This document shows, piece by piece, positions 16,903-25,739 of a stretch of 25,916 bases of DNA. Positions within the stretch are counted from its first letter, which is position 1. Each line of letters starts with the position of its first letter. The stretch covers positions 1-25,916 of the forward strand of contig USOM01000001.1 in NCBI GenBank assembly GCA_900556345.1. The letters run 5' to 3'. The position numbers and the translations under genes are program-made. Below the pieces are notes generated by a model. That model made no database searches. It was not told the DNA's origin and saw only the letters and a program-made list of their open reading frames with translations. This stretch comes from an uncultured Clostridium sp. GTDB lineage: Bacteria > Bacillota > Clostridia > TANB77 > CAG-508.

Positions 16903-18574
16903 TTACACTATAATTGCTAATATTAATTTATAAATAAATGCTATAACTACTTGTATAAGAGACACTGTTACATACATTTCTGCCCAAGTTCCAAATCCCA
17001 TCGTATTTTCTCTTCTAAAAACATTCATCGCAGCTATAATTGGTCCAGCCATTGAAAGTATCCACAAAACAAATACTCTTGCCATCATTATAACTACGGC
17101 AATAAGATTTATAAGAGCTAATAATAAATATGTCATCGTACATACAACTTTTTGTAACCACTCATTAACATCATCTGTTAGTGACATATATCTTACATAT
17201 CCTGCTGCAGTTGTACTAAAGCTATATGTATTTTCAACATTAACTCTTATTGGTAATTCATAATTATCATCTTCTATACTACTATAAAATGCTTTCGTTC
17301 CAAAAATACATAATGCCATTATAACAACAGAACCTATTAACATTAAAAGTGATCTTTCAAATCTTTCTAATCCCTCTTTATATTCCGCCCTTGCTCTTGG
17401 ATTATCTAATGATGTCCTTACAATTTTTATTCCAAACCAAATTAATGTTATAATTAAAATTGCACTTGCTACATATATACAAATATGTATTATAGTTGCC
17501 GCAAAATCTCTTAATTTTATCCACGCTGATCCATTTTTGTGTTTAAGGGTTCCATCTGGTTTAGTTGCAGTACTTCCTGTAAGAAAATCTGCATCTAAAA
17601 AGTCTATATGTCCAACAGCAACATTATATAAATCTCCAACCATTAATGGTATTCTTGTTTTTTTAGTAAAATCTTTTGAACCATCATTATTTCCATCTTG
17701 TTCAACATCTATTCCAGTGACAACTTTTGCTCCTTTTTCATATTTTCCAACATTCGTATATAAATTTCTTTCCTTTGCTCCACTTTTGTCGCCACTTAAA
17801 TATGTATATGTATATAAGACTTTTGTTCCATCTTTTAATTGAATACTATTTGCAAGCCATTGAATTCCATCTCCTATCATTCCAAAAAAATCCATCAAAG
17901 TTGAAACTATTTTTCCCCACGGATTTTTCATAAAATCTGCAACCCAATCTTCAACTACTTTAGCCATAGTCTCAATTTTTTTTCTATCATCTGCAACAGT
18001 TGCATCTGCATCTTCATCACTAGTTACTTCTCCATCTATTTTATCTAAATCGTCTCCTGCAAATAATTTCTTTAAATAAATACTATATGCAAGTGTCGAA
18101 TGATCAGTTCCAAAATTTCCAGATGCTTCAACAATAATATTTGTTTTCCAAGTGTATCCTTTTTTCAAATCTGATTCAGTAACACCTTCATCTAATCCCC
18201 ACCATTTTTTTAACTCTTTAAGCGTATACCTTGTATGTGGTGCCTTAACCGTATATGTTATTGGTAATCCACTCTCTCCGGAATTGTATTTTATACTTAC
18301 CATCTTTGGCTTCTACTATTTTTAAATAGGTTTTAAATTTCATTTCCTCTTTTAATGAATCACCTTCGTAACCCAGTTTTTTAGATTTTATCTCTTTTAG
18401 TATTTTATCTGATGTATTACCTTCACCTTCCCATCCTATTACTAATACATGTTTAGGAAAGATTCCCAAATATTTATCTCCGTAATCATCTTTTATAAAA
18501 CCATAAGAACAATTTTCGAAAAGAAACAAACAAAATATTAGAATTATAAATATTTTGATAATTTTTTTATTCAT
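16903..18574 (-). CDS. VirB6-like channel protein P2, split by a +1 frameshift
   Basis: Frame 1 runs 18574-18281 (ATG, AAGGAG upstream; 98 codons, signal peptide at about 1-26). After skipping C18280, frame 2 runs 18279-16903, total 556 aa. Unshifted reading stops after codon 109, at 18245. Across the junction YKIQF joins GESGLPITY; P3 reads YEIQFGETGYPIKY at this place with no shift, so the junction is precise. It contains the paralogue motifs TLKELKKWWGLDE, GDGIQWLANSIQ, DLYNVAVGHIDFLD and LPIRVNVENTYSFSTTAAGY, and about five membrane helices in the C-terminal half. Role as for P1: T4SS membrane channel with an extracytoplasmic N-domain. Confidence 0.75.
18277..18280 (-). promoter_or_regulatory. 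+1 frameshift site CGGA in P2 (codon 99)
   Basis: Reads TTC CGG AGA in the first frame, and TTC (C) GGA GAG after the shift. The homologous codons in P3 are TTT GGA GAA, with no extra base, which fixes the site. Confidence 0.75.
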
Positions 18575-18598
18575 AATTTGTCTCCTTTCTTTCTTACT

Positions 18599-20885
18599 TT
18601 AAATTACATTTAATATTACTGTGTAAATTATTGTTATTGCTACTTGTATCATTGAAAAAATAGCATATAATCTAATCCACGTTCTAAAACTCATTGGTCC
18701 TTGTCTTCCAAATACATAGAACACTGCTATAATTGGACCTATTATTGATAATCCCCATAATATAAACATTCTTGCTATCATTAATAATATTGCTAAAAGA
18801 TTTACAATTGCTAAAATTATATATATAAATGTATATATAAATTTTTGCAATGGTTCTTCTAAATCTGTCGTTAATGACATATATCTTATATATCCTGTTG
18901 GTGTTGTACTAAAACTATATGTATCCTCTACATTTACCCTAATTGGTAGTTCGTAGGAATCTTCGCTTTTTATTGCATCACAAAATGCTTTCGAACCAAA
19001 AATACATACTGCCATAAATAAAATTGTTCCAATTAAAATTCCTAGTGCATTTCTTAACCTAGCTAATCCTGCTATTGCATCTGCTCTTCCTCTCGGATTA
19101 TCTAATGTATGTCTCACTATATTTATTCCATACCAAATTAATGACATAAGTAATATTGCACTTGCTATATATATACTTATTCTTATAATTGCTCCTGCAA
19201 AATCACTAAAGTTGTTCCATATAGAGCTTTGGGGATGTCTTAATCCTTTTCCGTCTGCTTTTTTAGATTTATTTCCAGATAAAAAATTAATATCTAGAAA
19301 ATCCACGTGATCTGAGGCTATCCCATATAAATCTCCAATAATTAACGGTATCTTCGTTGATATATCGAAATCATCTTCTCCATTGTCATTCTTATCTTTT
19401 TCTACCGTAATTGCTTTTACAACTGCTTTCCCTTTTTTATACTCACTTATCTTGGTATATTTATCTCTATTTCCAACACCATAACTATGATCATACGAAC
19501 TTAAAGTAGGTGTATTGGTTCCGCCCAGATTTTATTTGTTCTTCTAAAAATTTTAATATTCTCTTATCTGTTTCTGTAGTATAATGTAATCCATCTGCTG
19601 TCTTATAACCATTTGACTTTAACTCAGCATAAAGATCTATAAAAGTAACATCTGAACTTAATCCATTTTTCAATGCACTGTTAAAAGCTGTTATATCTGA
19701 GTCTGTTGCATATGGATCATTATCTACAGGACCTACAGAAGCAAAAAACACTTGCGCACCTTTTGATGTCCATTCTTTTGCCTTATTATTAATTGCCTTT
19801 ATATAATTATCTTTATTATATAAATCATTAACCCCCATAAGAATAACAAATGATGTTCCTGATTTTGCATAACCATCAACTGCCGGAAAAGCTGTACTCG
19901 TCATCCAGTCATATCCCATACTAACTTTACATTGGAATATATTTGATGAACTTGAATTCACTTCACTCAATCCAACCGTACGCGAATCACCTATAAAAAC
20001 AATTTGATTCGTTGATTTTGTACTGCTTTTTGTAGTTGTTCCATCCCCATATATACCTGTATTATCAACTCCATCTTTATTATCTGTAGCCAAATCCTTA
20101 TATGTATATAAAACAAGTGTATCTCTATATGTATCATCAGGAAGCGCTTGTACTAGGTTTGCAAGCCATTGTGCTCCATCTCCTAATACATGTCCTAGAG
20201 GATCCATAATAGTTTCCATTATTTTTCCTCCTGGATGCTCACAAAATTCTTCGACCCACTCTGACGTAAAATTCGTAATAGCTGACACAACATTTGCAAC
20301 TGTATTACTTTCTGTTTTTTCGCTTATCTGAACTTCATCAATTTTATTTAAGTCTGCTCCTGTATATAATGATTTTAACCATATATTATAAGCTCTTTCT
20401 CCTTTTTGCGCTCCAACTATAATATTTGCATTCCAAGTATATCCTACTGATAAATTGCTTTTTTTTACATTTTCATCTAAACCAAAAATTTCTTTTAATT
20501 CTTTTATTGTAAAACGTTGATTAGCTCCTCCTACTCCTAAACCATATTTTATCGGATACCCTGTTTCTCCAAACTGAATTTCATATGTGTTAAGTATACT
20601 ATGATATTTAATTATTTTTATATATGTATAAAATTTCATTTCCTCAGTTGGTTTACTTCCATTATATCCCAATTTATCAGTATTAAGTTGTTCAACAATT
20701 TCTTTGTCTGTTTTTGACATATATATTGCACTATCAACTACATACACAGGAGGATGCGTTATTTTTTCTGATGCCTTTTCTTTATAGAAATCATCTTTAA
20801 CAAATCCATATGAAAAATTGCTCACAAAAAGAGACAAGAATAAAATAAATATAATTGTCACTAATTTAAAAAACTTTTTTTCCAT
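18599..20885 (-). CDS. VirB6-like channel protein P3 with inserted SGNH/GDSL hydrolase domain, split by a +1 frameshift
   Basis: Frame 1 runs 20885-19524 (ATG, AAGGAG upstream; 454 codons). After skipping C19523, frame 2 runs 19522-18599, total 761 aa, the longest of the four. Unshifted reading ends at 19491. It has a signal peptide (about 8-27), an N-domain like P2, and GDGAQWLANLVQ. Then comes an extra domain (about 293-452) with the SGNH blocks: FIGDSRTVG (Ser301), GVNDLY (Asn353), and DGLHYT (Asp431, His434). The paralogue core resumes after the shift (KYTKISEYKKGKAVV, HVDFLDINFLSG, LPIRVNVEDTYSFSTTPTGY), with about five helices. SGNH enzymes are esterases; a peptidoglycan or glycan deacetylase role outside the cell is plausible but unproven. 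Confidence 0.75.
19520..19523 (-). promoter_or_regulatory. +1 frameshift site CGGA in P3 (codon 455)
   Basis: Reads TCT GGG CGG AAC in the first frame, and TCT GGG (C) GGA ACC after the shift (Ser-Gly-Gly-Thr). It lies in the linker just after the SGNH domain, before the channel core. Unshifted translation would stop 9 codons later and release a complete hydrolase domain without the channel helices. Confidence 0.7.
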
Positions 20886-20906
20886 TTCTTGTCTCCTTTC
20901 TTAAAA

Positions 20907-22596
20907 TTATGCAATATACATTATTATTTTTTGTATTCCTGCTACCACTAAAGGTAAAAACAATAGTACTATATAAACTCTCATAAAATGTCCAAATGTC
21001 AATGCATTTCTAGCATTATTTCCTTCTGTTGGTGTTCTTCCAAGCATAGAATATACAGCAGTAAATGGTGCTACTATTATTAAAATTCCAATTATTGCCA
21101 TTCTTGCAAACATAACTCCAAACCATAACAAATTAATAAGTTCAATAATCATATATAAAAGTGAATATCCTAATGATGCAAGTACATTAGAATTTAGAGT
21201 CATATATTTTAAATAACCTACGACATTTGTATTAAATGAGTATACATTCTCTACATTAACTCTTATTAAATATATCGAATTATTTCCATTTAAGAATATT
21301 TTTAATAATTTGTTATACAAATACATCATTATTATCATTGCAAAATACACACATCCGAATTATAAGTACTGCTTTAATAAAATTATCCATTATCTGTCTT
21401 GATTCAAAAGCTCCTTGTGGATTATCCCCTAATGCCGAACGTACAAATAAAATACTTCTCCAAATTAACATTGTTAAAAGTAATGCCGCTGCAATATACA
21501 TTGCAATATGACTTGCACTTGAAACAAATTGTCTTATACCTTTCCATAATTTATTTGAATTACTACTTTTTGTATTATAAAAATCTATATCAAAAAGTTT
21601 CACTTTGCCTATAGATGAACTATAAAAATCAATTGGCATAACAGGAATTTCTGTACTAGATGTATATATTGTTTCTTTTTTACCTTGTTTATTATCTGCT
21701 GTACTAGAAATATTTGCTTCTTTTATTATTTTATAATCCTTTTCTTCAGTTTTATTAGAAGTATCGGATTTTGCATCTTCTACTTGTATTTTTTTGTTTA
21801 AATTTTTATTTGCTTCAATATCTCCTTTTGAATATGTGATTTTTTTAGCATCTTTCCATTTCATATTAGTTCCTGCATAATTTAATGCCATTTGAATTCC
21901 ATCACCTATTCCGTGAAATATTCCAGCAAAAAATTCAATAATCATATCTTTTTTGTTTTGTGAATTTGTTTTTCCTGCACTCGATGAAAATACACCAGTA
22001 GTACTTACACTAACCTTTTGTTGATTAAACGTTTCACCTTGTTCATTATATGAATCACTACTTCCCATATATATATCTATAATTTGAGGATCATTTTCTC
22101 CAACTTTCATAGAAGCACCACAATAATCCAAAATAATTGCATTATATAATTCTGTATCTCCATTTTCCTTAAATTGAAATTGAAAAGTTTCAAATTCAGT
22201 CGAACTTTTGCTTTGAGTATCAGGTCCTGTATGTGAATAATGTATGTAATCTTTCCAACTTGCATCAGTATAATATTTAAAATATGCATATGAAGCAATT
22301 GCCGTAACAACATAATTTACACCATTATAATTAAATTCATACCATCCATATTTAGGATTTTGTGTAAAATCTGATACAGAAAAGCCACTACATGTCGCGG
22401 CTCCTCCAAAATATGTTAACTTAAAGCCTTGTTTTTTATCAATTTCGTCCATAGTAGGATTTGGTTCAGTATCATGTGGATACACTCCTGTTGGATAATC
22501 CGCAAACGAGACATTTACAAATAAATATTCAATTAAATTTATCATAATTATTGCCATAATTATAATCAGCTTGCTAAATTTCAAAAATTTTTTCAT
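20907..22596 (-). CDS. VirB6-like channel protein P4, split by a +1 frameshift
   Basis: Frame 1 runs 22596-21358 (413 codons). After skipping C21357, frame 2 runs 21356-20907, total 562 aa. Unshifted reading ends at 21313. It is the most diverged of the four: signal or anchor (about 8-30), an N-domain with its own Cys (AATCSGFSVSDF), GIGDGIQMALN, and IPVMPIDFYSS in place of the VAVGHIDFLD motif. A helix follows (HIAMYIAAALLLTMLIW). The shift falls inside the next helix (AVLII, then GCVYFAMIIMM), at the Gly found in P1 and P2 as LIGS. Beyond lie LIRVNVENVYSFNTNVVGYLKYM and further helices. Its Shine-Dalgarno (GAGGG) is weak. It is first of the four in transcription order, directly after VirB4. 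Confidence 0.72.
21354..21357 (-). promoter_or_regulatory. +1 frameshift site CGGA in P4 (codon 414)
   Basis: Reads ATT CGG ATG in the first frame, and ATT (C) GGA TGT after the shift. It lies in the middle of a membrane helix, at a glycine conserved in P1-P3 (LIG). The unshifted product would end 13 codons later with a broken helix. Confidence 0.7.
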
Positions 22597-22627
22597 ATAT
22601 TTACTGCCCTCGTATAGATATCCTTTT

Positions 22628-24565
22628 CTAACTCTCTTTTGCCAACTTATTCAAGTTAGTCTCAACAAACTTAAATTCCTTTTGAGTAGGAGTAATTTGA
22701 AGAATAGCTGTTTCAGAGCCTACCTTCAAAAGTCCTTCACCCCTAGTACAAGTAACCAAAAATGATGCCTCTCCAGAACTTAATTTGAATACTTCTTGTA
22801 ATAATGCTATTTCAGATTTATCCTGTGCTAAAAATAATTTTGTATCTGATGATGTAAGTACTGCCTGAGCCTCTGGTTTTTCATAAAAATCTTGGAATCT
22901 TTGTGAAATAATAGCAAGTGATACATTTCTTTTTCTTGCACGTCTAGCCATTTTATTTAAGAAATCAACTGCTTCTGGGAACGGAAGTAACATCCAAGCC
23001 TCATCAACTATAACTCTTTTTTGTCTAGCCTTTTTTCTATCCTCACTATTTTTCTTAACAAACTTTTCCCATATCCAAGAAAGTAATATTTGTTGTGCAA
23101 GTGGTCTTGCAAATCTTTCCTCTAATTGTGAAATATCAATATTTATAAATGGTGCTCCATCCAATAATTCAAATGTAGATTGTCCATCAAAATATGCCAT
23201 TTGTCCACCAAATTCTCTTATGTATTGTTTCATAACTTTTAATAAGTAACTGTAATGGAATCTATAGTCTTCATTATCATTCTCTTGTGCCATATGTTCT
23301 AGTCTCTTATACCAAGAACCAATTGTAGGCATCAATTTTTTCTTTCTTCCAAAGCTTCCAACATTTCTTCCATTTTCATATAAACTCATTGGATCAGATG
23401 TAATTCCTAAAGCCGCATATTCTGCCGCAACAGATTCTGAAATTATTTGCTTTGTAAGCTCATTTACTTGTTCTGTTTTTGTACTACCTTTTGCCATTGT
23501 CATTAATGCTTGTGTTACGTCCTCTACCTTATTTTCTATATTTAAAACTTCTCTTTCTCTACCTGTTATAGCGTCTTTTGCTCTTTCAACTTCTATATCA
23601 AAAACATTTATAATAGTAGAAGAATTTGGACTTACTATAACATTTATTCCTCCTAGTGCTTCAGCAACTGCGTAATATTCACCTTCCGCATCTAGGGCCA
23701 AACTTTCAATTCCCATAAGAACTGATGATCTTGAAATTAAAGTTTTCATTGTAACTGATTTACCAGCACCAGACTTAGCAAATATAACCATATTATAATT
23801 TGTTAATGATGGATGGAAATTATCAAATAATATTGGTTCACCAGTTTGTTTATTTATTCCTAAAGGAACGCCAGTTGGATGTCCAACTTCTGATGTTAAA
23901 AATGGGAATACTGTACCCATTGATGGTCTATCAAAAATTTGCTTTTTTTGAACTGTATTTTCCATTAATGGTAAACATGTCTTAAATGCATCTTCCTGCA
24001 TTGCCCACGCACTTTTTATACTAACTAATGACTTTGACATTTCATTTGAAAGTAGTTTTGTAAGTCTCTCTAAATCTTGCATACTATATGCAAATAATGT
24101 TGATACAATTGTTGCCTCATATAATTTATTAAATCCTGCAGCAATCTGGTCTCTTAAAATTTCTGTTTCATATCTTTTCTGAGAAACATCACTTTCTCTA
24201 TTGATATTTCCTTTATCACTTGCCATTAATCTTTCTGTTTCTAGTTCTACAATAGTCTTATTCAAATCATTTTGAGAACTAGCCTCTGAAACTGGATAAA
24301 TATATATAGATGTATTTATATCTCCAAACATATACAAACTTCTAAATAACTCTGGGAAAGTACAAGATCTTGGAAGTCCTGAAACAAAGAAACTTCTTGC
24401 ATATCTTGTAACATTAGATACTATTTCCATATGATCAAGTTTAGATGCATCTATACCTGCTGGAGCTATTATTTCTTTTATAGTTTTTTTATGTAATACC
24501 TTATATTCATCTTCACGCTTTTCTTCTTGGTCTTCCTCTCTTACCTTTTTCTTGAACATTGCCAT
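22628..24565 (-). CDS. virB4: VirB4-type T4SS ATPase
   Basis: 645 aa. The N-part (about 40-200) has the VirB4/CagE-type start: RYARSFFVSGLPRSCTFPEL, then a coiled stretch. The C-terminal RecA-like motor has Walker A at 263-270 (AKSGAGKS), ALDAEGEY near 290, Walker B at 518-524 (VIVDEAW), and SQRFQDF near 555. VirB4 hydrolyses ATP at the base of the T4SS channel to drive assembly and transfer. ATG 8 bases after AGGAGGA. The start overlaps the upstream gene by 53 bases, so the two are probably translationally coupled. It is shorter than VirB4 proteins that carry a full N-terminal domain; part of that domain appears to be in the upstream gene. Confidence 0.92.
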   Translation of the reverse strand: MAMFKKKVREEDQEEKREDEYKVLHKKTIKEIIAPAGIDASKLDHMEIVSNVTRYARSFFVSGLPRSCTFPELFRSLYMFGDINTSIYIYPVSEASSQNDLNKTIVELETERLMASDKGNINRESDVSQKRYETEILRDQIAAGFNKLYEATIVSTLFAYSMQDLERLTKLLSNEMSKSLVSIKSAWAMQEDAFKTCLPLMENTVQKKQIFDRPSMGTVFPFLTSEVGHPTGVPLGINKQTGEPILFDNFHPSLTNYNMVIFAKSGAGKSVTMKTLISRSSVLMGIESLALDAEGEYYAVAEALGGINVIVSPNSSTIINVFDIEVERAKDAITGREREVLNIENKVEDVTQALMTMAKGSTKTEQVNELTKQIISESVAAEYAALGITSDPMSLYENGRNVGSFGRKKKLMPTIGSWYKRLEHMAQENDNEDYRFHYSYLLKVMKQYIREFGGQMAYFDGQSTFELLDGAPFINIDISQLEERFARPLAQQILLSWIWEKFVKKNSEDRKKARQKRVIVDEAWMLLPFPEAVDFLNKMARRARKRNVSLAIISQRFQDFYEKPEAQAVLTSSDTKLFLAQDKSEIALLQEVFKLSSGEASFLVTCTRGEGLLKVGSETAILQITPTQKEFKFVETNLNKLAKES

Positions 24566-25739
24566 TTTCTAAATCCTCCTTCTCAGTTTTAGCTTGTGTG
24601 TCTTTATCTTTTTCTATTTTTTCAATTGCACTCTCTGCAACATCTTCTCCAATATATCTCTTATGTTTTTGAATTATTTCCTTTGCCTTTTTTTGAACAA
24701 GTTTTTCTTGATTTTTTTCCATTTCCATAGCTTTTATTTCTTTATCTCTTCTTGCTTCTCCAATTTTTTGATTTGCTAATGATACTGATTCTTCTTCAAT
24801 CTTTTTATCTAATAATTTTAGTTTTTTCTCTATAGCATCTGGAGCTGTTGAATATAATTCGTCAAATCCTGCTTGTTTAATTTTTTCCATCCAGAATAAG
24901 TCTGACTCATCTCTGTTATAAGCTATATATAAAAGTTCTGTTAATTCTTCAGAATTTAAAACTTTTCCTGTTACTTGACAAGCAAATAATGAATTTATAA
25001 CAGCTCTTGCTCTTGTATACAATTCTGAGAAAGCCATATTTTTTACTTCAGATTTATCAAAATCTCCTGCTACTATTTCAGATTGATAACAAGGAATAAT
25101 TACATAATATCTTTTATTTAAAATACTTCTATTTAAACTTTGTCTTTCAATATCTCTAATTATATCCTCTGTATATTCTTTTAAGTTTTTTTGTTTTACA
25201 AGTTCATATTTTGCTTTTTCTATTTCTGTTATTGATGATGTTTTATCTTTTAAAAGTCTATCATATTCATCTTGTAAGCTTAGGTATTTTTTATCTATAT
25301 CTGATAATCTGCTCTTATATCCATCTATACTTCTTTCTAGGTTAATTGTTCTTGTTTGTATATATAATTGTACAGGATGTCTTAATGTATTTAAAAATGA
25401 TATAAATCCTTGTTCTACAGAAACCTTTTCCATTTCTGACATTAAATCGTAGTTTATACCTTGGCATTCAACAACCATTAAAAACTTTCCTCTTTTTTGG
25501 ATTATCATATTATCTTCAATTCTATCGAAATCCATAAAGTCAATTATTGACTCTGGTGTATAAATAACCTGTGATTTTTTTACATGACTTTTTTCATATT
25601 CTGCACTTGCTTTTTCTCTTTCAGCTCTTTTTTCTTTTGCTCGTATAGTAAACCATACAAAAATTAAAACTATAACTACAATTCCTATTACTCCTGCTAA
25701 TAATATTAATAGCTGTACCATATTATCATTACTCATCAT
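24513..25739 (-). CDS. Membrane-anchored protein with VirB4/TraC N-domain-like region
   Basis: 408 aa. An N-terminal helix (about 7-32, LLILLAGVIGIVVIVLIFVW) is followed by a domain with FLMVVECQGINYDLMSEMEK and FISFLNTLRHPVQLYIQTR. These match the style of the N-terminal domain of VirB4/TraC ATPases, where a short beta region is followed by SFLNSL and an IQ-R motif. A coiled coil lies at about 135-190, then RYYVIIPCY, and a long charged C-terminal coil ending KRGRPRRKA. It has no Walker motifs. It looks like a membrane-tethered partner of the ATPase encoded next. It overlaps the PrgI-like gene by 11 bases and VirB4 by 53. The start could equally be the second ATG (25736). Confidence 0.65.
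   Translation of the reverse strand: MMSNDNMVQLLILLAGVIGIVVIVLIFVWFTIRAKEKRAEREKASAEYEKSHVKKSQVIYTPESIIDFMDFDRIEDNMIIQKRGKFLMVVECQGINYDLMSEMEKVSVEQGFISFLNTLRHPVQLYIQTRTINLERSIDGYKSRLSDIDKKYLSLQDEYDRLLKDKTSSITEIEKAKYELVKQKNLKEYTEDIIRDIERQSLNRSILNKRYYVIIPCYQSEIVAGDFDKSEVKNMAFSELYTRARAVINSLFACQVTGKVLNSEELTELLYIAYNRDESDLFWMEKIKQAGFDELYSTAPDAIEKKLKLLDKKIEEESVSLANQKIGEARRDKEIKAMEMEKNQEKLVQKKAKEIIQKHKRYIGEDVAESAIEKIEKDKDTQAKTEKEDLENGNVQEKGKRGRPRRKA

Noticed and set aside
16546..21357. A shared internal Shine-Dalgarno or downstream stem as frameshift stimulator at the CGGA sites
   Set aside because: I compared the flanks of the four sites by eye and found no common upstream purine box or obvious shared stem; only CGGA is shared. 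A folding calculation was not possible.
15163..22596. Treating the four split VirB6-like genes as ordinary pseudogenes or as eight separate genes
   Set aside because: Each pair overlaps or joins exactly at CGGA, the second frame stays open and conserved to the end, no other damage is seen, and the second frames lack credible starts and Shine-Dalgarno sites at the junctions. Sequence error is kept as an alternative.
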